Below, piece by piece: positions 33,620 through 43,006 of a stretch of 64,000 bases of DNA (the stretch's first letter is position 1; every line of letters begins with the position of its first letter). The position numbers were made by a program, and so were the translations under genes. The stretch covers positions 62,001 to 126,000 of the forward strand of contig JAXMCI010000003.1 of assembly GCA_046349435.1 (NCBI GenBank). The letters run 5' to 3'. The notes under the pieces were generated by a model. The model was not told the origin of the DNA, did no database searches, and was given only the letters and a program-made list of their open reading frames with translations. This stretch comes from JAXMCI01 sp046349435. Its GTDB lineage: Bacteria > Pseudomonadota > Alphaproteobacteria > Dongiales > Dongiaceae.

Positions 33620-34597
33620 ATGCCGTCGGACAGCGAATGGAACGTACCGCCAGCCCAGCAGCCCCGGCCGGAGGATTATGGCTACGATCTCGACCGGGCG
33701 CTGTCCGCCGTGGTCGGGCTGCGGGCCATGGTGCCCGACGACGCCTTCACCGCCGGGATCCTCGGCACCGAGCGGGCCGGCAACGGCGTGGTGATCGACC
33801 GGAGCGGGATGGTGCTGACCATCGGCTACCTGGTGACCGAGGCCGAGACCATCTGGCTCAGCCTGATCGACGGGCGGGTGGTGCCGGGCCACGCGCTGGC
33901 CTATGACGCCGTCACCGGCTTCGGCCTGGTGCAGGCGCTCGGCCGGATGGACCTGCCGGCGCTGCCGCTCGGCCGCTCGGCCGCGGTCGCGGTCGGCGAG
34001 CCGGTGGTGGTGGCCGGCGCCGGCGGCCGCCGGCGCTCGGTCGCGGCCCGCGTCGTCGGCCGCCAGGAATTCGCCGGCTACTGGGAATATCTTCTGGAGG
34101 ACGCGCTGTTCACCGCGCCGGCCCATCCGCACTGGGGCGGCACGGCGGTGATCGGGCCGGCCGGCGACCTGCTCGGCATCGGCTCGCTGCAGCTCGAGCA
34201 GTCGGCCGAGGAGGGCGAGTCCCAGCAGCTCAACATGATCGTGCCGATCGACCTGCTGAAGCCGATCCTCGACGACCTGATGTCGACCGGCCGCGCCAAC
34301 CGCCCGCCGCGCCCCTGGCTCGGGCTCTACGCCACCGAGGCCGAGGGCAAGGTGGTGGTGGTCGGCATGGCCGACGAGGGCCCGGCCGAGCGCGCCGACC
34401 TCAAGGTCGGCGACATCGTGCTGGCGGTGGCCGGCCAGCCGGTCGGCGACCTCGCCGGCTTCTTCCGCCGCGTCTGGGCGCTCGGCGACGCCGGCGTCGA
34501 GGTGCCGCTGGCGGTCTTCCGCGACGGCCGCATCCACGAGCTCCGCGTCGCCAGCACCGACCGCAACCGCCTGCTCAAGGGCGGCCGGTTGCACTGA
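33620..34597 (+). CDS. HtrA/DegP-like protein lacking catalytic residues, with a PDZ domain (pseudoprotease)
   Basis: The 325-residue protein has a trypsin-like fold at residues 30-210 and a PDZ domain at 230-315 (PWLGLYATEAEGKVVVVGM, GPAERADLKVGDIVLAVAG). The catalytic residues are gone: where HtrA has TNAHVV this protein has TIGYLV (His to Tyr), and where it has GNSGGPL it has PHWGGTA (Ser to Trp). The Asp region YDAVTGFGLVQA is kept. There is no signal peptide, so it is probably cytoplasmic and acts as a binder or scaffold. ATG 33620 follows GCGAGGAGG. It ends at a strong stem-loop. Confidence 0.78.
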   Translation: MPSDSEWNVPPAQQPRPEDYGYDLDRALSAVVGLRAMVPDDAFTAGILGTERAGNGVVIDRSGMVLTIGYLVTEAETIWLSLIDGRVVPGHALAYDAVTGFGLVQALGRMDLPALPLGRSAAVAVGEPVVVAGAGGRRRSVAARVVGRQEFAGYWEYLLEDALFTAPAHPHWGGTAVIGPAGDLLGIGSLQLEQSAEEGESQQLNMIVPIDLLKPILDDLMSTGRANRPPRPWLGLYATEAEGKVVVVGMADEGPAERADLKVGDIVLAVAGQPVGDLAGFFRRVWALGDAGVEVPLAVFRDGRIHELRVASTDRNRLLKGGRLH

Positions 34598-34603
34598 GCG
34601 AGT

Positions 34604-34633
34604 CTCCCTCTCCCGCTCGCGCGGGAGAGGGAG
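34604..34633. terminator. Bidirectional terminator-like stem-loop
   Basis: CTCCCTCTCCCGC and GCGGGAGAGGGAG form a perfect 13-bp stem with loop TCGC, exactly between the stop of the HtrA-like gene (34597) and the stop of the M20 gene (34634-34636 on the minus strand). The same core occurs at 17611-17636. No T-tract on either side. Confidence 0.7.
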
Positions 34634-36058
<1,425 letters not shown>

Positions 36059-36090
36059 GGTTCCCTCCGTGACGCCGCCCATCGCGCGGC

Positions 36091-36927
36091 CTATTCCGCG
36101 GCCTGCGGCAGGTTCGGGTGCGGCGGCGATTCGTAGGCGCCGAGCACCGACTGGTCGAAATCGACGATCGAGCCGGTCATCAGGCCGGACTCCTCGGAGA
36201 CCAGGAAGGCGACGGCGCGGGCGACCTCGTCCGGCTTGATCAGCCGGCCGAAGGGCTGGCGCTGCTCGGCGCCGGAGAGCCAGCCGGGATCGGCGTCGTG
36301 GAACTCCTTCTGCACGCGGTGCTCGCCCGGCGTGTCGGTCCAGCCGATGTTGAGGCCGTTCACCCGGATGCGGTCGCGCATCAGCGAGAAGGCGATGTTG
36401 CGGGTCAGCGTCAGCAGCGCGCCCTTGGAGCCGCTATAGGCGCAGATGAAGGGCTGGCCGCCGCGGCTCGACATGCTGAGGATGTTGACGATGGCGCCCT
36501 CGGTGCCCTCGCGCTTCATGATCTTGGCGGCGTCCTGGATCATGAAGAAGGGCGCCCGGACATTGACCGCGAACATCCGGTCGAACAGGTCCGGGCTGGT
36601 GTCGAGGATGGTGCCGCGGTCGGTCAGCCCGGCGGCGTTGACCAGGATGTGCAGGTTGCCGAAGGCCTTGTCGGCCTTGGCGATGACCTTGCGGCAGTCG
36701 CCGAGCTCGGCGAGGTCGGCGGCGACGAAATGGGCGTCGCAGCCGACGGTCTGCAGCTCCTTGGCGACCGCCTTGCCGCGCGCCTTGTTGCGGCCGCAGA
36801 TCACCACCCCGGCGGCGCCGCGCGCCGCCAGCAGCCGGGCGGTCGCCTCGCCCAGCCCCTGGGTCCCGCCGGTGACGACGGCGTACTTGCCGGTGAACTG
36901 CTTGCGCAGGTTGCGTGTCCTGGCCAT
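36091..36927 (-). CDS. Short-chain dehydrogenase/reductase of the iol operon
   Basis: A 278-residue SDR with VTGGTQGLGEATARLLAARG (cofactor), LVNAAG, catalytic Ser in VNILSMSSRGG and the Y-x3-K pair in AYSGSKGALL. The tail GAYESPPHPNLPQAAE extends beyond the usual end. It starts 12 bases after the iolE stop, so it belongs to the iolD-iolE operon. A role oxidising or reducing an inositol-derived polyol or keto intermediate is likely, but the exact substrate is not visible. Confidence 0.85.
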   Translation of the reverse strand: MARTRNLRKQFTGKYAVVTGGTQGLGEATARLLAARGAAGVVICGRNKARGKAVAKELQTVGCDAHFVAADLAELGDCRKVIAKADKAFGNLHILVNAAGLTDRGTILDTSPDLFDRMFAVNVRAPFFMIQDAAKIMKREGTEGAIVNILSMSSRGGQPFICAYSGSKGALLTLTRNIAFSLMRDRIRVNGLNIGWTDTPGEHRVQKEFHDADPGWLSGAEQRQPFGRLIKPDEVARAVAFLVSEESGLMTGSIVDFDQSVLGAYESPPHPNLPQAAE

Positions 36928-36939
36928 GGTGATCGTCCC

Positions 36940-37848
36940 CTATCGCGTGATGCCGTAGCCGGCGTCCTGGAAGGCGCGGGTCAGCGTGTCGTGCCCGATC
37001 CGGGCATATTGCAGCGGCGGCGCCTTGGCCGGGTCCTGCTCGGCCTCGACCACCGCCCAGCCGCTGTAGCCGCAGCCGGCGAGCAGCCGGGCGAAGGCGC
37101 CGAAGTCGATGCAGCCGTCGCCCGGCACGGTGAAGACGCCGGCCAGCACCGCGTCGAGGAAGCTCATATCCTCGACCCGCGAGCGGGTCAGCACCTCGCG
37201 CCGCACGTCCTTGCAGTGCACGTGGTTGATGCGGCTGCCGTAGCGCCTGGTCACCCCGGCGACGTCGCCGCCCGCCATGGTCAGGTGGCCGGTGTCGAGC
37301 AGCAGCCCGACCGCCGGCCCGGTATGCGCCATCAGCAGGTCGATCTCGATCTCGTTCTCGATCACCGTGCCCATGTGGTGGTGATAGGCCAGCGGCACGC
37401 CGCGCGCCGCCAGGTGCTCGGCCACCGCGGTCAGCTTGCGGCCGTATTCGACGAAGTCGCGCGCCGGCAGGCGCGGGCGGGCGCTCACCGGCACGGCCTG
37501 CTTGCCCTGCACCGTGCCGGTGGTCTCGGCATAGACGAAGACCGCGGCGCCGAGGGCCGCGAACACCGCGAGCTGCTTCTCGATGCGGGCGATCTCCTCG
37601 GCGACCGACAGCTCGAGCAGCCGGCCGGAGAACCAGCCGGAGACGAGCTGCAGCTGGTGGCTCTTCAGGATCGGCCCGAGCACCGCCGCGTCGAGCGGGA
37701 ACTTGCCGCCCGTCTCGGTGCCGCTGAAGCCTGCCTGTCGGCTCTCGCTGAGGCAGGTCTCCAGCGTCGTCTCGCCGCCGAGCTGCGGCAGGTCGTCGTT
37801 CGACCAGGCGATCGGCGCGACGCCGAGCCGGACCTTGAGCGCGCTCAT
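36940..37848 (-). CDS. iolE: Inosose dehydratase, second copy
   Basis: The 302-residue TIM-barrel protein opens with LGVAPIAWSNDDLPQLGGET, a typical IolE start, and has the metal-binding segments VYAETTG, LLLDTGHLTMAGGD, NHVHCKDVRR and VVEAEQDPAK. It dehydrates 2-keto-myo-inositol to the trihydroxycyclohexanedione that IolD hydrolyses. It starts four bases after the iolD stop. This context makes it the more certain of the two iolE genes in the window. ATG 37848 follows GGTGGGGG. Confidence 0.9.
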   Translation of the reverse strand: MSALKVRLGVAPIAWSNDDLPQLGGETTLETCLSESRQAGFSGTETGGKFPLDAAVLGPILKSHQLQLVSGWFSGRLLELSVAEEIARIEKQLAVFAALGAAVFVYAETTGTVQGKQAVPVSARPRLPARDFVEYGRKLTAVAEHLAARGVPLAYHHHMGTVIENEIEIDLLMAHTGPAVGLLLDTGHLTMAGGDVAGVTRRYGSRINHVHCKDVRREVLTRSRVEDMSFLDAVLAGVFTVPGDGCIDFGAFARLLAGCGYSGWAVVEAEQDPAKAPPLQYARIGHDTLTRAFQDAGYGITR

Positions 37849-37852
37849 CGGC

Positions 37853-39697
37853 CTACACCCCCACCCGCTGCTTCGACTTGCCGGCCATGTGGTCGGCGGT
37901 CGCCTTGCGCACCGCCTCGCGCGGGCTCACCGCCGGCACGCCGACGTCCCACCAGGCGTCGCCCGGGGTCCACTCGGTCGGATGCACCTTCATGCTGATG
38001 ACGTAGGTCCGGTCGGCCGCCTTGGCGCGGTCGAGCGCCTGCTCGAGCTCGCCGATCGAGGACACCGTCTCGGACAGCGCGCCCATCGATGCGGCGTGCT
38101 GGGCGAAGTCGACGGTGACCTGGCGCACGGTCTTGCAGTCCTTGATCAGGTTGTTGAAGTGCTCGCCGCCCTTGAAGACCTGCAGCCGGTCGATCACCCC
38201 GAAGCCGCCATTGTCGCAGACCACGACGATCAGCTTATGGCCGGTCAGCACCGTGCTGTAGATGTCGGAGTTCATCATCAGGTAGGAGCCGTCGCCGACC
38301 AGCACCAGCACGTCCCTGTCGGGCTCGGCCATCTTGATGCCCCAGCCGCCGGCGATCTCGTAGCCCATGCAGGAGAAGCCGAACTCGCAGTCGAAGGTGC
38401 CGGCCGACTTGGCCTTCCAGTTCTTGGTCAGCTCGCCCGGCAGCCCGCCCGCCGCGGTCACCGCGATGTCGGTCTTCCCCGCCTTGCGGTTCACCGCGCC
38501 GACGACGTGGGCGTAGGAGGGCAGCTCGGCGTTGGTCGGGCCGGAACGCTGGTCGACCAGCGCGTTCCACTTGGCGTACTCGTCGCGGCCGCGCTTCATC
38601 CAGCCGTCCGGCCCCTGCCAGCCCTGCAGCGCCGCCGACAGCTCGGCCAGCCCGGCCTGGGCGTCGCCGACCACCGGCAGGGCGCGGTGCTTGTGCGAGT
38701 CGAAGCGCGCGGCGTTGAGCGCGATCAGCCGGAAGTCGGGGTTCTGGAAGACGCTCCAGGAGCCGGTGGTGAAGTCCTGCAGCCGGGTGCCGACCGCCAG
38801 CACCACGTCGGCCTCGGCGGCGAGCGCGTTGGCCGAGGCCGAGCCGATCACCCCGATCGGCCCGACATTGTGCGGGTGGTCGTGGGTCAGCACGGTGCGG
38901 CCGGCGATGGTCTCGGCGACCGGCAGCCGGTGGCGCTCGGCGAAGGCGGCGAGCTCGGCATTGGCCAGCGAGTAGTGCACGCCGCCGCCGGCGACGATCA
39001 GCGGCTTCTTCGCGCGGCGCAGCAGCTGCGCGGCGGCCACCAGCTCCTCGACGTCGGGCCGCGGCCGGCGGACATGGTGCACCACCGGCTCGAAGAACAC
39101 CTCGGGATAGTCGAAGGCCTCGCCCTGGACGTCCTGCGCCAGCGCCAGGAAGGCCGGGCCGCAATCGCCGGGGTCGAGCATCACCGCGATCGCCTGCGGC
39201 AGCGAGGAGATGATCTGCTCCGGCTTGACGATGCGGTCCCAGTAGCGGGTGACCGCATGGAAGGCGTCGTTCACCGTCAGCGACGGGTTGCTGAAATGCT
39301 CGACCTGCTGCAGCACCGGGTCGGGCACGCGGTGCGCGAAGGTGTCGCCCGAGAGCAGCAGGACGGGGAGGCGGTTGGAGTGCGCCACGGCCGCGGCGGT
39401 CACCATGTTGGTGGCGCCCGGCCCGATCGAGCTCGCCGCCACCATGATCTGGCGGCGGCGCTTGGCCTTGGCGTAGGCGACCGCGGCCAGCGCCATCGAC
39501 TGCTCGTTCTGGCCGCGCCAGGTCGGCAGCTCGTCCTTGACCGCCTCGAGCGCCTCGCCGAGGCAGGTGACGTTGCCGTGGCCGAAGATGGCGAAGACGC
39601 CGCCGAACAGCGGCACCTCGCGGCCGTCGAGCACCGTGCGCTGGGCCGTCAGGTAGCGCACCAGCGCCTGCGCCATGGTGAGGCGGATGGTCTTCAT
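37853..39697 (-). CDS. iolD: 3D-(3,5/4)-trihydroxycyclohexane-1,2-dione acylhydrolase
   Basis: The 614-residue thiamine-diphosphate enzyme starts TIRLTMAQALVRYLTAQRT, a family-specific opening, with GGVFAIFGHGNVTCLGEAL, the N-terminal EQSMALAAVAYAKAK (catalytic Glu area), ASSIGPGATNMVTAAA, and the cofactor motif GDGSYLMMNSDIY to VVCDNGGFGVIDRLQ. IolD opens the cyclohexanedione ring to 5-deoxy-D-glucuronate in myo-inositol breakdown. First gene of iolD-iolE-SDR-M20. ATG 39697 has GGGAGGAGACC before it. The upstream spacer carries operator-like sequences. No iolA, iolB, iolC or iolG gene is in the window. Confidence 0.92.
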   Translation of the reverse strand: MKTIRLTMAQALVRYLTAQRTVLDGREVPLFGGVFAIFGHGNVTCLGEALEAVKDELPTWRGQNEQSMALAAVAYAKAKRRRQIMVAASSIGPGATNMVTAAAVAHSNRLPVLLLSGDTFAHRVPDPVLQQVEHFSNPSLTVNDAFHAVTRYWDRIVKPEQIISSLPQAIAVMLDPGDCGPAFLALAQDVQGEAFDYPEVFFEPVVHHVRRPRPDVEELVAAAQLLRRAKKPLIVAGGGVHYSLANAELAAFAERHRLPVAETIAGRTVLTHDHPHNVGPIGVIGSASANALAAEADVVLAVGTRLQDFTTGSWSVFQNPDFRLIALNAARFDSHKHRALPVVGDAQAGLAELSAALQGWQGPDGWMKRGRDEYAKWNALVDQRSGPTNAELPSYAHVVGAVNRKAGKTDIAVTAAGGLPGELTKNWKAKSAGTFDCEFGFSCMGYEIAGGWGIKMAEPDRDVLVLVGDGSYLMMNSDIYSTVLTGHKLIVVVCDNGGFGVIDRLQVFKGGEHFNNLIKDCKTVRQVTVDFAQHAASMGALSETVSSIGELEQALDRAKAADRTYVISMKVHPTEWTPGDAWWDVGVPAVSPREAVRKATADHMAGKSKQRVGV

Positions 39698-39817
39698 GGT
39701 CTCCTCCCGGGGGCTGCCGTGGGCCCGTGTCGCCGGCCGGAACATTCGTTGCAAACGCCGCCGATTTCAATCCCGAAGCGACGGCCTGCGACGGCGCGGC
39801 GCCGCCTGCCTTTTCGC

Positions 39818-39845
39818 TTGGACGCGGTGGAACGTGCGTTCTACT
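39818..39845 (+). promoter_or_regulatory. Predicted promoter with IolR-like operator upstream of the 2-hydroxyacid dehydrogenase
   Basis: TTGGAC (39818-39823), 16 bases, TCTACT (39840-39845). Between and overlapping the -10 element is TGGAACG-TG-CGTTCTA, an imperfect palindrome that fits GGAA-N6-TTC(C/T). A nearly identical element lies at 45935-45962 on the other strand. A weaker GGAA-N6-TTGC (39739-39752) lies closer to iolD. Rhizobial IolR, an RpiR-family repressor, has been reported to use GGAA-N6-TTCC sites; applying that here is inference. Confidence 0.6.
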
Positions 39846-39887
39846 CTGCCCGGCATCCGAAGGAAGCGAGCGCAGGAGAGACGGGAG

Positions 39888-40856
39888 ATGGGGCGGGTCC
39901 TCGTCCTTGGCCACATCAACGAGGCGGGGATGGCGCTGCTGCGCGCCCGGCCCGACGTGACGCTCGACCTGCTGCCGGGCGCGTCGGACGCCGAGCTGAT
40001 CGCCCGTCTCGGCGAGGTGGACGGCATCCTGGTGCGCACCAACCGGCTCTCGGCCGCGGTGCTCGACGCCGCGCCGCGGCTCAGGGTCGTCTCGCGCCAC
40101 GGCGTCGGCTACGACAATGTCGACCTCGCCGCGCTCGACCGCCGTCGCATCCCGCTGACCGTGGTCGGCGACGTCAACGCCGTGCCGGTGGCCGAGCTGG
40201 CCTTCTTCCTGATGCTGGCGGTGGCCAAGCAGGGCCTCGCCCACGACCGCGCGACGCGCAGCGGAAACTGGGGGTTGCGCGAGCGCTTCTCGAGCGTCGA
40301 GCTCGCCGGCAAGCGACTGCTGGTGGTGGGCTTCGGCCGCATCGGCCGGCAGGTGGCGGCGCGGGCCGCCGCCTTCGGCATGCAGGTCGAGGCCTGCGAC
40401 CCCTACGTCGCGGCCGCGACGATGGCGGCCGCCGGCGTGCGCAAGGCGGCGTCGCTGCGGGCCGGGCTCACCGAGGCCGACTTCGTGACGCTGCACACGC
40501 CCCTGACGGACGAGACGCGCAACATCCTCGATGCCGCGGCGCTCGCCGCGATGAAGCCCGGCGCGCGGCTGATCTGCACCGCGCGGGGCGGGCTGATCGA
40601 CGAGGCGGCGCTGGTCGATGCGCTGCGCAGCGGCCGGCTCGCCGGCGCCGGGCTCGACGTCTTCGCGGCCGAGCCGCCGGCCGCCGACGATCCGCTGCTC
40701 GCGCTCGACAGCGTGGTGCTGAGCCCGCATATCGGCGCGCTCACCCAGGAATGCGGCGTCCGGATGGCCGAGGTCTCCGCCCGCAACGTGCTGGCCGGCC
40801 TTGACGGCACGCTGGATCCGGCGCTCGTCGTCAACCCGCACGTGCTGGGACGCTGA
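39888..40856 (+). CDS. D-isomer-specific 2-hydroxyacid dehydrogenase (phosphoglycerate dehydrogenase-like)
   Basis: The 322-residue protein has the NAD-binding motif VVGFGRIGRQVAARAAAFG and the catalytic residues Arg in CTARGGLIDEAAL, Glu in DVFAAEPP and His in LSPHIGALTQE. It would reduce a 2-keto acid or oxidise a D-2-hydroxy acid. It is divergent from iolD across a 190-base spacer holding the operator-like palindrome, so it may be induced with the inositol genes, though the reaction in that pathway is not obvious. ATG 39888 follows AGGAGAGACGGGAG. Confidence 0.85.
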   Translation: MGRVLVLGHINEAGMALLRARPDVTLDLLPGASDAELIARLGEVDGILVRTNRLSAAVLDAAPRLRVVSRHGVGYDNVDLAALDRRRIPLTVVGDVNAVPVAELAFFLMLAVAKQGLAHDRATRSGNWGLRERFSSVELAGKRLLVVGFGRIGRQVAARAAAFGMQVEACDPYVAAATMAAAGVRKAASLRAGLTEADFVTLHTPLTDETRNILDAAALAAMKPGARLICTARGGLIDEAALVDALRSGRLAGAGLDVFAAEPPAADDPLLALDSVVLSPHIGALTQECGVRMAEVSARNVLAGLDGTLDPALVVNPHVLGR

Positions 40857-40907
40857 AGCGGGCCGGCCGCTCGCTGCCGGACATGCCCAGCCCGGGATTC
40901 GGCCGGC

Positions 40908-40936
40908 TTGACCGTTGCCAGTATGTTCTGTTACCA
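40908..40936 (+). promoter_or_regulatory. Predicted promoter of the TPR gene
   Basis: TTGACC (40908-40913), 17 bases, TTACCA (40931-40936), in a stretch of lower GC than its surroundings, 45 bases before the TPR start codon. Confidence 0.4.
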
Positions 40937-40980
40937 TCGATTGTAGAAATGCTGGAAAAGGCGCGCGATGGTGGGTTGGC

Positions 40981-42111
40981 ATGTTCTCAGCTCTGGCAAT
41001 CCTGCTCGCCCTGTTTCAGCTCGTCTCCGACGTCGCCGACGCCACGGTCGATGCCCGCGCGCGCGAGGCCGATCGCTGCGTGATCGATGGCGATGCCGCG
41101 GCAGCGGTCGAGCATTGCAGCCGCGTCATCGCCCTGTCCTCTTTCAGCCGCTCCTGGAAGGCCGGGGGCTTGGCCAGCCGGGCGGCCGCACTGAACAGGC
41201 AAGGTCGCTACGACGACGCGATCGCCGACCTCGATCTTGCGCTCCGGCTGCAGCCGGGCTGGGCCGATGCGCTCTATGAGCGCGCCTATGCGTACCGGGC
41301 CCGCGGGCGCAAGGAGGCGGCGATGGCCGATCTCGACGCGGTCCTGCGGGCGAATCCGCGCCACTTCGAGGCGCTGATGGTTCGGGCCGAGATCCATGCC
41401 GAAGCCGGTGACCGCCGGCGCGCGTTGCAGGACCTCGATGCGGCGCTGCAGATCGACCCGGGCGACGCCGGAGCCTGGGGGTGGCGCGGCCAGATCCACG
41501 GCAGGGCGGGCGACGATCAGGCGGCCATCGAGGACTTCGATGCCGCCCTGCAACGCAAGCCGGGACTCGCCTGGGTCCTCATCGACCGCGCCAAGGCCTA
41601 TCGCAGGCTGGGCCAGCCGGATGCCGCGCTCCGCGATTTGGATGCGGCGGTCGGCGCCGAGCGCGGCAATGCCCATGCCCTGGTCGAGCGCGGCGACCTG
41701 CGCCTCTGGCGCGGCGAGGACGCCCGCGGCATCGCCGATTTCAGCTCGGCGCTCGCCATAGAGCCCGACTACCTCGACGCCGTTTGGTTTCGCTGCTCGG
41801 CCCTGATCCGGGTCGATCGGGCGCACGAGGCGGTCGCCGATTGCCGCCGCGCCGCGGCGCTGGCCCCGACGAACGCGGGAGTCTGGGCGACGTTCGGCTT
41901 CGCCTATCTCTCCGATGGTGCCCCGGCAGAGGCGTATGCCGCCTTCAACCGGGCGCTCGTTCTCGATGCCGGGGATGCCCTGGCGCGGTTCGGCCGCTCG
42001 CTGGCAGGCGCGGCACTGGGCAAGCCGCGTCCCATGCTCGACGCCGCCGCGGCACGCGCGCAGCAGCCCGACATCGAGGACACGCTGCAGCGGCTCGGCT
42101 ACATCCGCTGA
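40981..42111 (+). CDS. Tetratricopeptide-repeat protein, probably exported or membrane-anchored
   Basis: The 376-residue protein starts with a hydrophobic segment (FSALAILLALFQLVS) that could be a signal peptide or anchor, followed by about nine TPR units of 34 residues. The units show the W/L/G/Y-A-F-P pattern, for example RQGRYDDAIADLDLALRLQP, EAAMADLDAVLRANP and DQAAIEDFDAALQRKP. A Cys pair (DRCVIDG, EHCSRVI) near the N-terminus may form a disulfide. TPR arrays mediate protein contacts; the partner is unknown. ATG 40981 has only a weak ribosome site. GC is slightly below the neighbours. Confidence 0.8.
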   Translation: MFSALAILLALFQLVSDVADATVDARAREADRCVIDGDAAAAVEHCSRVIALSSFSRSWKAGGLASRAAALNRQGRYDDAIADLDLALRLQPGWADALYERAYAYRARGRKEAAMADLDAVLRANPRHFEALMVRAEIHAEAGDRRRALQDLDAALQIDPGDAGAWGWRGQIHGRAGDDQAAIEDFDAALQRKPGLAWVLIDRAKAYRRLGQPDAALRDLDAAVGAERGNAHALVERGDLRLWRGEDARGIADFSSALAIEPDYLDAVWFRCSALIRVDRAHEAVADCRRAAALAPTNAGVWATFGFAYLSDGAPAEAYAAFNRALVLDAGDALARFGRSLAGAALGKPRPMLDAAAARAQQPDIEDTLQRLGYIR

Positions 42112-42114
42112 GGC

Positions 42115-42903
42115 TCAGCCCTTCAGCCGCTCGATCAGCGCCATCGCCGCGGCCGGGGCGCGCACCTTGGCGCCGCTGATGACGTAGGCGAAGACCGGGC
42201 GCTTCTTCTTCGCCGCGCGCTTCTCGTGATGGTGCGGCAGGTCGTCCGGCGAGCCGCCGTCGCGCCAGCGGCGCAGCCGCGCCGCCCATTGGTCGAGCTC
42301 GGCCGGCGGATAGCCGGTCTCGTGCTCCTCGCGGCTCTTCTGCAGCCGGGCGTAGACGAAGCCGGATGTCACGTCGGCGATCGCCGGGTGCTCGTCGGAG
42401 TCGGCGAAGACGACGGCGGTGTCGTGCTCGCGCAGCAGCTCGATGAAGGCGGGCGTCAGGAAGCTCTCGTGCCGCACCTCGAGCGCGTGCAGCAGCTTGC
42501 GCCCGTTCATCGCCTGCGGCAGCAGCGACAGGAAGGCGCCGAGATCGTCGCGGTCGAACTTGCGGAACGGCGCCATCTGCCAGAGCAGCGGGCCGAGCTT
42601 GTCGCCGAGCTCGAGCACGCCGCTCTTGAGGAACCAGGCGACCGGCTCGCCGGCCTCGGCGAGCTTGCGGCTGTTGACCACCGCGCGGTGGCCCTTGACC
42701 GAGAAGACGAAGCCCTCGGGCGTCTCGTCGCGCCACTTGGCGAAGCTCGCCGCCGACTGGGTGCGGTAGAAGGTGCCGTTGATCTCGATGGTGGTGAGGT
42801 GGCGGCTGGCATAGCCGAGCTCGCCGGCCGCCTTGACCTCGCGCGGATAGAAGGTGCCGCGCCAGGGCGCGAAGTTCCAGCCGCCGATGCCGACTCGGAT
42901 CAT
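42115..42903 (-). CDS. DUF72 family protein (YecE-like)
   Basis: The 262-residue TIM-barrel protein has the family opening VGIGGWNFAPWRGTFYP, the segment HLTTIEINGTFYRTQ, then LLWQMAPFRKFDRDDLGAFL and LEVRHESFLTPAFIELLRE. Members are widespread and their biochemical role is unsettled; an endonuclease-IV-like barrel has been noted. It is convergent with the TPR gene (three bases apart) and separated from the ABC operon by a strong terminator. Unlike many members, the C-terminal region includes a long Lys/Arg-rich insert (HHHEKRAAKKKRP). Confidence 0.8.
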   Translation of the reverse strand: MIRVGIGGWNFAPWRGTFYPREVKAAGELGYASRHLTTIEINGTFYRTQSAASFAKWRDETPEGFVFSVKGHRAVVNSRKLAEAGEPVAWFLKSGVLELGDKLGPLLWQMAPFRKFDRDDLGAFLSLLPQAMNGRKLLHALEVRHESFLTPAFIELLREHDTAVVFADSDEHPAIADVTSGFVYARLQKSREEHETGYPPAELDQWAARLRRWRDGGSPDDLPHHHEKRAAKKKRPVFAYVISGAKVRAPAAAMALIERLKG

Positions 42904-42938
42904 GCCCGCCTCCTGCGCTCGATGGTCCCCGATGCCCG

Positions 42939-42972
42939 GAAAAGGAAAGGGCGGGGCCCGCAGGCCCCGCCC
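42939..42972 (-). terminator. Rho-independent terminator of the second sugar ABC operon
   Basis: GGGCGGGGCC and GGCCCCGCCC form a perfect 10-bp stem with loop CGCA. On the minus strand it is followed by CCCTTTCCTTTTCC, a T-rich tail, and it begins 34 bases after the stop of the binding-protein gene. Confidence 0.8.
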
Positions 42973-43006
42973 TCCCCGGTGATGAACGATTGCGGGGTCG
43001 CTGGGA

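Noticed and set aside
33637..33646. A further TGGAACG half-site
   Set aside because: It lies inside the coding sequence of the HtrA-like protein, without a second arm or promoter.
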